DNA from: Aphrophora alni
Taxonomy: Eukaryota > Arthropoda > Insecta > Hemiptera > Aphrophoridae
Length of the DNA stretch: 64,000 bases
NCBI GenBank assembly: GCA_963513935.1
Contig: OY740777.1
Span: forward strand, 16,541,092 to 16,605,091
Direction of reading: 5' to 3'
The position numbers and the translations under genes are program-made. Shown here piece by piece: positions 36,788 through 48,235 of the stretch. Below the pieces are notes generated by a model. The model was given only the letters and a program-made list of their open reading frames with translations, did not search any database and was not told where the DNA came from. Each line of letters begins with the position of its first letter. Within the stretch, counting starts at the first letter, position 1.

Positions 36788-36830
36788 CTACACTACAGCT
36801 GTTTCGAATAAATCCCATCGTCAGGTGGTT
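36788..36830 (-). ncRNA. hammerhead-like motif, consensus core
   Basis: Minus strand: helix I CAC/GTG, box CTGACGA (fits CUGANGA), extra U, short helix II, GAA, 8-bp palindrome ACAGCTGT, cleavage base A. Confidence 0.6.
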
Positions 36831-36929
36831 ATCACAAGTTAAAAATTAACCAAAACAACAAATTATTCACAAAATACTAGTATAAGATAAAAACTTATAC
36901 TTGTGTTTTAATTAATTTTTAAATTGTGA

Positions 36930-36973
36930 TAACCACCTGATGATGGGATTTATCCGAAACAGCTGTAGTGTAA
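36930..36973 (+). ncRNA. hammerhead-like motif, consensus core
   Basis: Helix I CAC/GTG, box CTGATGA (36937-36943, textbook sequence), extra U, helix II with GG/CC at its base, GAA, palindrome ACAGCTGT, cleavage base A. Confidence 0.65.
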
Positions 36974-36990
36974 CAATAAAAGAAGGATAA

Positions 36991-38132
36991 CAGTTCATCT
37001 ATTGACATCAAACGAAGTAAGTTTGATAGTATTTTGTGTCAGTTACGGTTCCTCTAGATAGTTTTGATATTTAGGAAAGGGTTGTTTAATAACTAGGCCA
37101 AAAGATGTATGCAAAGCTTCTTATATTTTAAACGTTTCCCAATCAAAACCAAACTACTCGTTTTTAAGGTATGAACTTGAATGGTCTCACTAGGAATAAA
37201 CTGTAATTAGAAATTTTAAATATAAAGGTGTAAACTAAGCATACTAGTGTATCTGTGTTACGAACAGAAACCTGACTGTATGTACAATATTCGACTATAG
37301 TTCATACAAGATGGCCTAACGTACACACGTATTTGTGAAATGTGCACTAGCTCCCGCTTAATGTCGATGGAAGCAAAAAATCCATGTCCATACATTGCTA
37401 CGTTGATATAGAAGCGATTTCATTATCTCCTTTGATGGCCGCCGCCGCGACAGATGAACTGGCGCCGTCGTTGATACGCGGCTATCTTTCGTTCCCTACA
37501 TCGCTTTACTCTATCATAATAGTGTTGAGGGTGCCTGAGTTGATCAAAATACAAATACTCGTTGGTACAGTTTAAATCAACTTGTCTTTATAGTTATAAA
37601 GCATACACTCTTTACTCAAAAGAAATACAATACTTTATCTTATAATTTATACAACAAAACCTCATATCATTCTACTTTAATCATTAAACAATTTATCTTT
37701 TTATTACCCAGAATAACTCCAATTATCTTGACTTCTAGACTTGGCTTTACTTTGACAATTTCAATGTTTACAAGTTAATTGCAAGTTAGTGATTACACAG
37801 TAAATTGCTCACCTTTCTATCGTGACGCCCTTTTCTTCAGAGACTTGTTCCTGCTCTTTAGAGAATCTTCCTCGCCAACTGGGTCTGGCTATCAGCAGTA
37901 CCTCCGGCAGTCCTTTCGTGATCCACTCACCTCCAGCTCTCTCCTTCCATAGCTTATATATCGTTGTCACTCAATGATGTCTTACCTAATTTTCTGAAGT
38001 CTGTCACAATAATTGTTGTTACTCTTGGATTCTCAATCTAAACTGTTAAAATTATACGTATTGCTATGTAATACATCTAACAAGGGACATCATTGGATTG
38101 CTGAAATTGCCCCGCCAAATATTCACCTCTGA
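36991..38132. other. no gene seen
   Basis: AT-rich. A G/C-richer pocket at 37430-37490 lies in a 63-residue frame with no recognisable motif. Confidence 0.35.
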
Positions 38133-38489
38133 TTAAGTGTTAGAGCATTCACATAATGTGCATTTGTCTTGGTTTAGTATTTTTATTCTTTTCAGGTGTT
38201 CAGCCAGGCATTCATGTCCGGTTGTTAGACGAAACAGTGCAACTGATTCTCCTCTCTGCAGGTCTTTGACTTCTTCGTACAGGTTAATTATGTCTTCATA
38301 CGACTTATTCTTGATATCCTCCTTGACTCTGCTGGCAGATTCCATTTGTGACTTACTTTTGAGGGTGTTGATCCTTGATTTAAGTGTTGGAACTCTTCTT
38401 GGTTTCTGCACTATGTGAGTTCCCCGTCTGGCCAACTCGTCCGCCAGCTCGTTGCCCTTTATGCCTCTTTGTGATGGAATCCACTGCAT
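38133..38489 (-). pseudogene. non-LTR retrotransposon RNase H fragment
   Basis: 118 residues. Residues 3-22 (WIPSQRGIKGNELADELARR) are the end of an RNase H domain, with the final catalytic Asp in LADELA; the usual His of WIPSH is Gln here. Residues 86-118 (ALFRLTTGHECL, then CTLCECSNT) are the post-RNase H tail with the CxxC pair. The RT and endonuclease parts are missing, so it is a 3' fragment, as 5'-truncated non-LTR copies are. The fold-back element at 38580 begins 90 bp upstream. Confidence 0.85.
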
Positions 38490-38579
38490 TACTATTTCCT
38501 TGGTAAGAAAATAAATTCAAATCTTCTCCTTTTAATTTTCTTAGCGGTGATACAAGAAGACCTCTTTCCAGTCTCTATA

Positions 38580-39270
38580 CAGGGTGTCCCACCTAAAATG
38601 TTACAATAGCTAGCCTTTTGAGTTATAAATATGATAGAGTAGCCTACTTTAAATGGGGAACGTCCTTTCTTTTCATGAAGTTTAAAAATAGATTTTGTAA
38701 AATGTTAAAAATGTCCGTCATTTTCCAATATGGCGGCCAATTTTGAAATTGGTTATGGAACCCTGTATTTTATTGGTTTTTCAGGTGTAGAACAATATTT
38801 TAGGAATGTTTTGGTATTGAATATATATATTTTTAATTTTTAGCCGTTTAGGAATTACAGACACTTAATTTCAGAAAATTAAACGTTTGATAGGCCTACA
38901 AAGATTTGATCCCCACGTAAAATGTTACAATAGCTAACTTTAGTACCGTTAGGGGTACAAATAAGTTTTAATAAGGAAATCACCTTAGTTTTGTAAGCTC
39001 TAAAATGATATTGAAATCATTTTTGAAAAATGCTAAATTTCATTAAAAATAGGGAATTGATTTTTTAAATTGGTAACCCCCAATTTATATAATGGAAAGT
39101 TATTCTTTCACTATTTTTAATAAAATTTAGCACTTTTTTTTTTTTTTCAAAATCGATTTACATGTCATTTTAGAGCATACAAAAATAAGGGGACTTCCCT
39201 ATTAAAACTTATTTGTACCCCAACGGTTCACAAGTTATCTACTGTAACATTTTAGGTAGGACACCCAGTG
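38580..39270. mobile_element. TA-inserted element with long inverted ends, 691 bp
   Basis: Left end CAGGGTGTCCCACCTAAAAT (38580), right end the complement of CACTGGGTGTCCTACCTAAA (to 39270), TA on both sides (38578-38579 and 39271-39272). Internal inverted blocks continue inward (AATAAGTTTTAATAAGGAA with its complement). No transposase. The CAGGGTGT start is shared with 16329 and with the inner pair at 20479. Confidence 0.85.
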
Positions 39271-39272
39271 TA

Positions 39273-41059
39273 TAACCTTATTTGCACAATAAATAAACAA
39301 AACTTTGTCTTGAATTAGTTGTAATGATGAGAATCAACGAAGTATGAAGATTATTGTTAAACTTATTTCAAGAAGGAAATAAACTTGAGATTTTATTGTC
39401 AAACTTCAATTATCTACAGCTGTTGAACAACGCTTGAAAGCACTAACTGTTGACTTTATAGTTAAATGCACCCTTTTACCCCCTCCACACCCATCAAGGT
39501 ATTAATTATTTACAACACAGCTCCGACTTCAGTCAGTAACAGGAATTTCTTCTGTTATTTGTCAACTTAGTTATAACCCAACTCATCGAACAATCGTTAT
39601 TTAATTTTGGATTAAGATTCATTGCAAAGAGGAAAAACGACAAATTTTAAAATATTTAAAATGTATTTGGCGTCTATGGCGACCACTCAAAACGGCAACA
39701 CAATGTTGTGTTCTGATTAGGAGTACATCTTGCTCCAAATTATTAAAATAAGGGTGATTGAAACAGGCGTGACAGCTGTTTAATTAGATATTTACAAAAA
39801 CATTTGAAAAGGTAACTCTCCATGATTTTTCGTGTTGAAACCAGAGGTATTACCAAATTTTCATACTACCCGCCATTTTACTAATATTTTGATGTTGGTA
39901 ACCCTATTTTGTATTAGGATTTTAAATAATAACATTATTTTAAGACTCTCTTATTATTTGGTAATTTTCTATATCTCTAACTGTTTAGGAGCTACAGGCA
40001 CTTAAAGATATAAAAATTTGCAAATTCAAACTATTTCCAGAGACGATTTACAGAAGTAAAATTCAGGTAAAATATAAATTAGAGGAAGGGTAAAAGGTGT
40101 ATAACGCTATTCTTTTTTTTATTTGTTCTGTAGGCTGAGAAATAACTGAATAATTATCGATAGAAAACAAAAAATATATAATATGACAATTGTCTAGAAC
40201 ACCCACCAGCTCTTTATTATTACTAAATGGTTTGTAAATTCAGAACAAAATGTATTATTAAGTACTGTTAATACATTTGCTTCGCCTATAATATCTAATA
40301 AATCAACTAATAATTATAAACTAGTGTTTTAGACAATTGATAGAAAAATTCAATAAAGGAAGTCAGTAAAATCGTCGGTAATTATTTACAAAGATACTGG
40401 TAATTTTGGCGATTTAAAAAAAATCATATTCCTCAAATCTTATTTATTAATAATAAAATAAGTTTTCAACTCGGAGCTAACTTTTTCACCGAAAAATCAC
40501 AACTTCAAAACTACAGATTTTATTGCATTTATAAATCACTCTAGTCATAATCAATGTAGGTTTTGGGCCTGTGTTCATCCTACTATCTTGTTATCATTCA
40601 GTTAACTTTTTTGGTAAATTTTAAATTGTATATTGTGTTTAAATGGCCTATAGGGGAGCCGGGTGTTTTTTCTTTATTTTTTCTTTCTCTTCCAGAGAAA
40701 TGGGGTGGTTTTCTCTGAACTATATCATATTTTTATTTAAGCAAATGTTTTTTACTTTTAGTTTAGATAAGAAAATATTATAGTTATAAGCTATGTATAT
40801 TAGTTTTATGTATAGGTGTGTAGGTATGATTGGGCGTAAGTGTATACATTTAAGAATATGGTATAGGTCTTTGTACACTTTATGTCTATTGTAGATTTGT
40901 TATTTTTTGTTTGTTTTTTGTTTTTTTCTCTCTCACTAATTACTATTGTATAAAATAGCTGTAATAGATGTGTTAATATTTTGTATCTGTAATGATTCTG
41001 GAAGAAAAAAAAAATGCTGGTGTATTTATTGTGTCTTGTTTTATAATTGTGACAAGTAC
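39273..41059. other. no gene seen
   Basis: AT-rich, non-coding, no repeat recognised. Confidence 0.35.
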
Positions 41060-41105
41060 GAAGTCAGATGATGTCTCTTTGCAGACGAAACGGGCGTACC
41101 TAAAT
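41060..41105 (+). ncRNA. solitary hammerhead-like motif
   Basis: Box CAGATGA (positions 3 and 8 are C and G; position 4 is A), extra U, helix II GTCT/AGAC, GAA, near-palindrome ACGGGCGT, cleavage base A. Helix I is not convincing. Confidence 0.4.
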
Positions 41106-41171
41106 AACATTCCAGTAAGGATTATTTTAGACTATATAGATTATATTAAGGTTAATTCGAAATATATTTAA

Positions 41172-41690
41172 TACTAGCTGAACCCGCCGGTCACGTGTTG
41201 CTGTAGCTCTGTCTGGTGGTGTAACTGTAAAGTTAAATAACAATTATCACACAAATGTAAACACACAAAAGAAACCAAACAACCAAAAATAAACCAATGA
41301 AATCATAAAATCGAGGAATAACCCGCACTCTTGTTAACAAGATAACGTGAATGTAAAATTTGTTTTGACACTTATACAAACAGTATCTTAAAGATTTTGA
41401 TTTTCACATCCTTACATAAATAAAGAAACAGCTGTTTACAATGTTTCATCTGATAAAATTAAAGAAATCTTTTTTCCATAACAATAACATGTTGACTTTT
41501 GAAGGCCAGCTGGGCGAGACCTAACATTCAATGACTTCAATTGATGGTTTAAAACCTTCTTGGGGTTAACCTGAATTACTATGAAAATTTCAAAGCAATC
41601 GGTCCAGCCGTTCTTGAGTTTTGCGCTTAGCAACACATTTAGCCATTCATTTTTGTTTATATAGATAAACAATCCAGAGGATTGAAACAA
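41172..41690 (+). repeat. dispersed insect-type repeat, about 520 bp
   Basis: Begins ACTAGCTGAACCCG and ends with CGGTCCAGCCGTTCTTGAG, ATTCATTTTTGTTTATATAG. This start and end are of a kind I know from short non-autonomous repeats in insect genomes, but I cannot name the family. No coding sequence. Confidence 0.55.
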
Positions 41691-42639
41691 AACAAATTAG
41701 TTAGATTTATTTTGAAATTGTGAAAATGTTTGCAATTTTCATAATTAATTAACAGTATTTGTGTAATTTCACATTTAAAGAATTAAAAATTACACCATTA
41801 TAACAAGAAAATAATTAACGTCACATTGTTGTATTGACCAAAAACCATGCTAATATTCACCTGTATACAATAACTTGTTATAATATTTGATTTCTTATTG
41901 TAATTTTTGCTTTTTCAACTATTATTAATATTTTGATCACTATCGACTATTTTCTTAGAGTGTATATTTTTGTTTTTCAGTTATTTAAACAACTGCATGT
42001 CTTCTGTCTTTGATAGTTGGATAATAAAGTAAATTGAAAAGATTGTATATTAAATGATCAGCCATAAAAACCTTAAGTAAACTTTGTTTGAAGTATTAAA
42101 ATATCCAAGCAGAGTTGTAAATCTTAGAAAACTGTTTTCAACTTTATGATGGGTTTTGAGTTCATCTCATATTTATACTTGAGTTGCCTCAGGATATGTG
42201 ACAAGGTAGAAAATAGGATATCCATAGATTACATCTCACGGAATTCAAACATGAATAATGTATCCGGTATAAGGGGTGTGCCGTAAGTAACTGTTCTCTA
42301 GACATGAGGTATGTGTTACAAATACATAATTTACCTATCTTATATGATAAACATTTAGATAACAAACCATTTAAAAAATAATACGTGTTTTGTAATTTAT
42401 TAAATAGAACAAATTCCATAACTAGACGACGTTTCAACAAAAAGTTTTCATCCTCAGGTACAAATTCTAAGTGGACATAGCTACTAAGGTAATGTAATTT
42501 TATGGGGAACGATGATACAATTTTTAGAAAGAAGGAAGGAAGAATTTTTGACTTTTGTTTTAATGCCGTGATTTTTCTTTTTTGTTGGAATTGGAAACTC
42601 TTCATATATATTAGACAACCGCTACTCCTATTAGTGTAA
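41691..42639. other. no gene seen
   Basis: A 138-residue minus-strand frame (42189-42605) has no recognisable motif and no codon-like regularity; I do not call it. Confidence 0.35.
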
Positions 42640-43060
42640 CTTTCTGAAAACCGCTTTCCTTCCTGTTAAAGGCGAAAACATTCTTGGTTATAACCACATT
42701 AAAAATTAGAAGAAAAACGGTATCAAATAGAGCCAATAATAGTTGGTCAAGAAACCTGATAGAAAAGACGAAAGATGAGGATCTAACTCAAGAGTGTAGA
42801 ACCAACTAGAGTCCCTGAGACTTGCCACATCCTTAGGGCACTATCCCTATTGCGTAGGACAAGGAGTCAGGAATGATTTTACCTACGTTAATCCATAGAT
42901 TGATAAGGAAAAGTTAATGACAGTTACTCTACTAGCATTGTCCGAGATGTAATGAGAAACATGATTGATGGAAGTTACCTTACTAGTAAGTTTACTGGAA
43001 TATCTTCTTCGCTTTCTAATGGAAACTGAAATGAGTGAAAATGTGACTTATTACTTACTG
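42640..43060 (+). repeat. dispersed coding-like repeat, copy 5 of 5, with longer flanks
   Basis: At 42735-42790 TTGGTCAAGAAACCTGATAG and following read LVKK, then LIEKTKDEDLTQE with an indel. The surroundings (TTTCCTTCCTGTTAAAG, ATTGCGTAGGACAAGGA, GGAAGTTACCTTAC, ATCTTCTTCGCTT) recur in order at 54060-54400, so the parent element exceeds 350 bp. Confidence 0.55.
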
Positions 43061-43088
43061 TCAACTACATTAATATATATACAACTAC

Positions 43089-43091
<3 letters not shown>

Positions 43092-43158
<67 letters not shown>
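43092..43158. repeat. (AT)n-(GT)n microsatellite
   Basis: About 23 AT units followed by 10 GT units. Confidence 0.95.
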
Positions 43159-43179
43159 TCTGTGCAGCAAGATACAAAC

Positions 43180-43370
43180 AAACCTGTCAACTTCCACTCA
43201 AGCCAAACACCGTTTATTTATTGTGGGCCTTTCCTCCACCATACCACAGGTTGGTAAACGCCAAACTGCACAGAATAAACCTTGTGTCCTGGACGAGATT
43301 CGAACCCACGATCTCAAGTGCAACTGTTGATCAAAGAATGACGCCTTAAATCACTGAGCTACCAGAACAC
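43180..43370 (-). repeat. tRNA-derived SINE, second family
   Basis: On the minus strand: A-box-like GGTAGCTCAGTGATTT (43352-43366) and B-box GGGTTCGAATCTC (43295-43307), 45 bp apart, then CCAGGACACAAGGTTTATTC, CACAGG/CCTGTGGTATGGTGG and GGCTTGAGTGGAAGTTGAC. Box spacing and sequence fit a pol III promoter of a tRNA-derived SINE. Other pieces lie at 15600-15765 and 59795-59855. Confidence 0.75.
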
Positions 43371-43713
43371 TTGGGAATAGATACTTCTTAAACAATATTT
43401 GAGTAGAGATTACAATTTATTAAACCCGTAATTATATGAAGTATAGCAAATATCAGTGAGAGGTAGTGAAAGTTGTCTAAATTTAAATATTAGGCTGCAT
43501 TCTTACTGTTAGAATTATGATAGAGAACGTTTCTATTATTACGGTTAGGCTATTAACCGTTATAATAAAAATATTCCATAGAATAATCAATTGAAATTGG
43601 GACCATTATTTTAACAAAACCTTTATTACAATAGCGAGGAAATCAAAAACCTCTTGATACTAGTCTATTTAACTTCTTGTCACTGCGACCCAAATGGATC
43701 TTTTGTGACTACC

Positions 43714-44094
43714 CTACGAATTTTGTTTTAGTCCAAGCCAAGATTTAAGCTTCCTAAGAATCTTAAAATGGTTCTGGGTGACATAATCGTTCGTTACCTC
43801 TGCAGTGATGGGGAGTGGAATGCTGCAGTAAAGTAACCTTTTGTAGGTTAGACATTTACATTCACACAACCAGTGTTCAGCTGTTTTTTTTTTTTCAGGC
43901 AGAAACGGCATGTATCCACTGCTGCCTTTCCCATGTGTTTTAGATGGTAATTCACTGGACAGTATCTGGACAGATGGCCAAATAATCAACCTCCTACTGA
44001 GATCTAGTAATTTTTTTGTCTTTGTCTTAAACCATGGTGTGTGGTCCAATATTTGAACTTTTGATCTTGTTCCCAGGTTTCCATTATATTTCAA
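43714..44094 (-). pseudogene. non-LTR retrotransposon fragment (post-RNase H tail)
   Basis: 126 residues with DLSRRLI, then TAEHWLCECKCLTYKRLLY and PLPITAEV. This is the C-terminal region of a Jockey-type ORF2: SRR preceding the 'LTGHC' region, then the TAEH...CEC zinc-knuckle-like part. The expected GHC is lost and the first CxxC is mutated (MPFLPE where CRFCQEE would be). No RNase H or RT upstream in the window, so a decayed 5'-truncated copy. Confidence 0.75.
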
Positions 44095-44274
44095 GATACT
44101 CTTGATACTAATTTGTTGAAAGTGTTATGAGAAAATAAACTGTTGAACCTACAAATTTGTAACCATATATCCACAGCATTTGTTAAAACACTACTGGATA
44201 CAAGAAGATTCAGATCGGATATATCTCAATAACCGATTTCTTGTTTTGATATCAATACCCATTATAATTCTTTG

Positions 44275-44580
44275 TCTCTCTTTCTGTAAGATAGGGATGA
44301 GAACGTAAACCGGGATATACTTTTTAAGTGTCTCAGTTTATTTTCATTTGATATCAAAACTGTACAGCTTCAGAGCTTTGTTTCTTCCAATATGAAAGGT
44401 GTGTAAAGGTGAATACATTATCTAAAGTACATTTGCAAAACGTAATCCATACTTTACGAAATGCCTTAATTAATTAAGATAAGTTTAAGTTTTGTGTCTT
44501 TTGGAGACAACATTTCATGTCATTTCAACTAAGAATGCCGATTCCAGTTATGAGAGAGTTTAAGAAATTTTGTCTTAGTT
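44275..44580 (+). repeat. two-copy dispersed repeat, copy 1
   Basis: Preceded by a short pyrimidine run (CTCTCTTTCTG). Contains GTAAACCGGGATATACTTT, AAGTGTCTCAGTTTATTTTC, AGAGCTTTGTTTCTTCCAAT and GTGAATACATTATCTAAAG, all in the same order at 62705-62990, where a 200-bp CT tract precedes it. Confidence 0.85.
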
Positions 44581-44723
44581 CTTTTAATATTACAAGAATA
44601 CTACGCGTTGTGACAGTGGGCCTACTGCATCATGTTTTAAATGTTTAAAGAACTTGTGTGTTTGTTATGTGTCGTGTGTTCGTAATTTGTGATTTTAAAC
44701 TAAGACAACGGTAATACCCGCAT

Positions 44724-44766
44724 AACACTTGAAAATGGCTGAATAGCCGAAACGGCCGTAGTGATA
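44724..44766 (+). ncRNA. solitary hammerhead-like motif (U3-A8 type)
   Basis: Helix I CAC/GTG, box TTGAAAA, extra U, helix II GGCT/AGCC, GAA, perfect 8-bp palindrome ACGGCCGT, cleavage base A. Helix II is identical to that of 22091. Confidence 0.5.
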
Positions 44767-45834
44767 TAACTACAGACAAACATAGACTATTGTGACGGTA
44801 AGTCTTATAATATATCTAATTATTAATCAGTAGTCGGAATGGCGAAAACAAATATGTATGAGGCTTTATTATATTTAAAAACAGCAGTGTGAGTCTCAGG
44901 TTCGCTTCATACTTGATGTATGTGATGATAACATCCTAGTAAACGTCTTCTTTAAATATCCTTAAGGATGTGATGTCGCTTAGAGAGCATAGGTGCCTGA
45001 CAATTAGACATTCACTTTTATTCTACAATCTCTAAACCTTGACTCTAAAGAGTTGAGAGATTTTTGAGCATGCTGTGGATTATATACTGTGTGGATACCG
45101 TAGTAACAACTGCATACATAGTTATGTTTACAAGTCTAGGCATGACGTTGATGTAGAAACAAACTTAGTCTTTCTCGTCTTCAATGAAAATCTTGTCTAC
45201 ATTTAGTGTAATCTTATACAGTAGTAGGAATTGATGATGTACTAATAATTCAGAAAACATTAGTAGCCTACGAATAATAACTGGTTCTGCTTTACTAACT
45301 CATTGTAAGCCATTATAAGACAAGTAGGTGTCATGAGTATAATTCATTTGTTAATTTTTGGGGGTTTTCTTTTGATTAAAACTAATTTTTCCAATTATAT
45401 TGTACGTAACACATTTGTATATGATAAGAAATGTTTTTAAGCCGGATAGTCCGTATTGCAAGCAAACCAAATTAAAATACCACAACATTATAGGTACTAA
45501 GCTTTTTAATAAGTACATATATAAGTAAGCTAGATTGAATTAGTTGAAAAAGTTAAATAACTGGGTGTTAGATAATCCATTTCATTCCTTACAGAAATAC
45601 TTAGATTATAATTTTATGGGTTAGATGTTTGTTTTAACCCTTAGGTAATTAAGTTACGAAGCTTATTGTATGCTTTTGTATACTTAATAGCTAATAAAAT
45701 CAATCAATCTTACGATTGGACAAGTAAGATCTAAATGAGGCTTTTTAATCTATTTTAGGAGCTTAATTTTTTTTAAATTGTAGTAGGTTAATTACATTGT
45801 TTTATCTACGTCAACAATCCAAATTTGTTCCAAA

Positions 45835-45876
45835 GTATTACCTGTTTCGGCGGTTATACCGTCATCTTCAGATTCA
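45835..45876 (-). ncRNA. hammerhead-like motif
   Basis: Minus strand: box CTGAAGA (fits CUGANGA), extra U, helix II GACGGT/ACCGCC with one mismatch, GAA, ACAGGT, cleavage base A. Helix I weak. Confidence 0.55.
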
Positions 45877-46030
45877 TATAAAAATTAATGTTTTCAGCCT
45901 GTTATGGTATCGTCACAATTAAACACTTAGTTGAAATAGTCAAAATAGTTAAAAAAGAGATTATAAAATAAATTATATTGTGCCAATAAAAGAAGACGAC
46001 GCCATAACAGCCTGAACAACATTAATTTTG

Positions 46031-46074
46031 ATATGGGTCTGAAGATGGCGGTATAGCAGTCGAAACAGGTAATC
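46031..46074 (+). ncRNA. hammerhead-like motif
   Basis: Helix I GGGT/ATCC (one wobble), box CTGAAGA, extra U, helix II damaged relative to its partner at 45835, GAA, ACAGGT, cleavage base A. Confidence 0.5.
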
Positions 46075-46222
46075 CTTTAGGAACAATTTTGGATTGTTTG
46101 ACGGAGATAAAACAAGGTAATTAACCTACTACGATTATTCAAATATTCAATCCAGACATACATACAATATGTCTAAAGTAATTAGATTTCTCTATGAAGT
46201 CACTCTGTCATATCCTGTTGAA

Positions 46223-46225
<3 letters not shown>

Positions 46226-46294
<69 letters not shown>
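46226..46294. repeat. (CT)n microsatellite
   Basis: About 34 CT units. Confidence 0.97.
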
Positions 46295-46297
<3 letters not shown>

Positions 46298-46980
46298 CAA
46301 GAAGACTGACATAATCCATCTTGTGGAAAGCTAACATTTTCGTTTCTTTTCGCCAGGGAAATATGTGCATAGATTTGCGTAATAATATTACGTCTTGTAT
46401 TGTACCCCATCAATATGTCCGTTTCCTATAAATTTCTTTTTTAATCTATCTTAGAAGTTAAGTTTTTTAGGAGTCTGTAAGCTGATTACATCTGAGGATG
46501 GAGCTAAGTTGTTGAATAGTCGTTTCATCAATTAATTTGTAAATCGATTATTTCTTCTACTCTTGTAAAGTTTGAGTTCAATATTATTAAGACTGATATT
46601 TTAAAATAAGTTTCCTTTGCATTATTTAAATATTACGTTACAACAAAGTGCTCTATTTACATCGAGTCTAGACTGTACATTTAACCGTATTTAAATGAAA
46701 TTTGTGCAGCTACTCAGGGATATTTAGTATATTCTGAAACAAATCCTGAGGGAGTGTGAAGATAATAAGATTTGGAATTGGGAAGTGGAACGTGCGAAGC
46801 AAAATAACCTGACAAAATGGTTATGTAAAACAATATTATACAGGATGTATTTTCTATATGTTATTAAGACTGTAATTTTTTTCTTATATTCTGGTGTGTC
46901 AATTCTAAACTAAAAACTCAACAAAAATAAACTGCAAACTTCCATAAACATCTAAGAAAATTCAATAATATTTCAAGTGA
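46295..46980. other. no gene seen
   Basis: AT-rich non-coding spacer. Confidence 0.35.
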
Positions 46981-46990
46981 AAAATATACG

Positions 46991-47055
46991 ACCTAGACTG
47001 GGAATTGTACCCAGGATCTTTGGCTTTACGCTCTACCAAATGAGCTATCCTTGAT
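46991..47055 (-). repeat. tRNA-like SINE head, dispersed copy (internal deletion)
   Basis: ACCTAGACTGGGAATTG, then CTTTGGCTTTACG, then TGAGCTATCCTTGATC. Several bases of the anticodon arm are missing. Upstream AAGTGAAAAATATACG is the usual body junction. Confidence 0.8.
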
Positions 47056-47151
47056 CACTTCCCAGCATAGGGCGTATGCATATGACTTTGGGTTTTGCTG
47101 CAATTTTCGAGTTACCAAATTAATTACCTCGTTAATTTGTGTTGGGAAGCG

Positions 47152-47225
47152 ACTAAGGATAGCTCAGTTGGTAGAGCATTGGCGCGTAAACCCAAATATC
47201 CTGGGTACAATTCCCAGTCTAGGTC
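47152..47225 (+). repeat. tRNA-like SINE head, dispersed copy
   Basis: TAGCTCAGTTGGTAGAGC, TTGGCGCGTAAACCCAA and CTGGGTACAATTCCCAG, then GGTCGTATAGTTTCACTTG. It forms a divergent inverted pair with 46991-47055 about 100 bp away, the same head-facing layout as the centre of the 28.6-29.9 kb array. Confidence 0.8.
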
Positions 47226-47479
47226 GTATAGTTTCACTTGAAATATTATTGCATTAACAATAATAGTTGGTAAAAACGTATAATAGTTACTATCAATAAA
47301 TTTATAATCAATTAAAAAAAGTATATATTAGCCTTACATATAAAACTGGAAATGACGATCCTGTGGATAAAGTACAAGCACAGCTACAGGAAGTGGAAGG
47401 GGATTAATCATACAATTATGGAAATAATGTTGTCATTGAAAGAGATGTATTGAACTGGAATCCTAAAAAGAAATTGTAA

Positions 47480-47679
47480 NNNNNNNNNNNNNNNNNNNNN
47501 NNNNNNNNNNNNNNNNNNNNNNNNNNNNNNNNNNNNNNNNNNNNNNNNNNNNNNNNNNNNNNNNNNNNNNNNNNNNNNNNNNNNNNNNNNNNNNNNNNNN
47601 NNNNNNNNNNNNNNNNNNNNNNNNNNNNNNNNNNNNNNNNNNNNNNNNNNNNNNNNNNNNNNNNNNNNNNNNNNNNNNN
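47480..47679. other. assembly gap, 200 N
   Basis: Run of exactly 200 N; probably a placeholder of unknown true length. Confidence 0.99.
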
Positions 47680-47880
47680 AAACTAAGATCAAGTTAGATT
47701 TTACTTTGTTGATCTTTCTTCTTTTTGTTTATTTCTGAACTGTATTTTTAAAATACAGTTGTTATTAACTCAATGTTTTTTGCGGATAATTTTGAGAAGT
47801 TTCACCATTATGTATAACAAGCGATCTTATTATTATAAATTCTTCGGACATTTGCCATCATTTGTGTGTTAAAAAATCAA

Positions 47881-47910
47881 AACACGACGTTTCGGGAATC
47901 TCAACGACGT
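47881..47910 (-). ncRNA. truncated hammerhead-like motif
   Basis: Minus strand keeps the GAA and ACGT-C end and one helix II strand (TTCCC), but the core box is gone. Confidence 0.35.
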
Positions 47911-48117
47911 TATTTGTTGTGTATCTCCGTTATCCGTCACTGTATCTTCGATACAACAACACGTATTTGACGTTAGTTGTGTGTTACCGTGATAGTATTT
48001 TTTGACTTCTCAGTTTCAGCTCTGAGATGCATGCTTAGATATTAAGGTTGGTGGTATTCTTATTTATTTTACTTCTCACATAGGCTTAGTTTCTAGTTTC
48101 ATGTTTCTTTAGTTTTT

Positions 48118-48166
48118 AGTCACTTGATAACGGGAATTGATTCTTGTTCCCGAAACGTCGTGTTTT
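48118..48166 (+). ncRNA. hammerhead-like motif (U3-A8 type)
   Basis: Helix I CAC/GTG, box TTGATAA (48124-48130), extra C, helix II GGGAA/TTCCC with a 10-nt loop, GAA, palindrome ACGT, cleavage base C. Confidence 0.5.
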
Positions 48167-48235
48167 GATTTTTAACACACAAATGATGGCAAATGTCCGA
48201 AGAATGTATAATAATAAAATTGAACTTCCATCATT

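Larger units (their letters stand above)
36770..36990. mobile_element. inverted pair of hammerhead-like repeats, about 220 bp
   Basis: Arms of about 75 bp (TTCTTTTATTGCTACACTAC ... and its complement ending AATAAAAGAAGG) enclose about 70 bp of AT-rich spacer. Too small to code; perhaps a minimal Penelope derivative. Confidence 0.75.
45781..46131. mobile_element. inverted pair of hammerhead-like repeats, about 350 bp
   Basis: Arms about 125 bp (GTAGTAGGTTAATTACATTG ... and its complement ending GGTAATTAACCTACTAC) enclose about 100 bp. The arms are well matched, with scattered changes. Confidence 0.8.
47825..48235. mobile_element. inverted pair of hammerhead-like repeats, about 400 bp
   Basis: Left arm (AATTCTTCGGACATTTGCC, CATTTGTGTGTTAAAAAATC, AACACGACGTTTCGGGAA) returns inverted at 48150-48225. 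Spacer about 210 bp, non-coding. Confidence 0.75.

Noticed and set aside
42189..42605. 138-residue minus-strand frame
   Set aside because: Long for chance but without any recognisable motif or repeat relation; not called.
47408..47692. 94-residue frame across the assembly gap
   Set aside because: Consists mainly of unknown bases.
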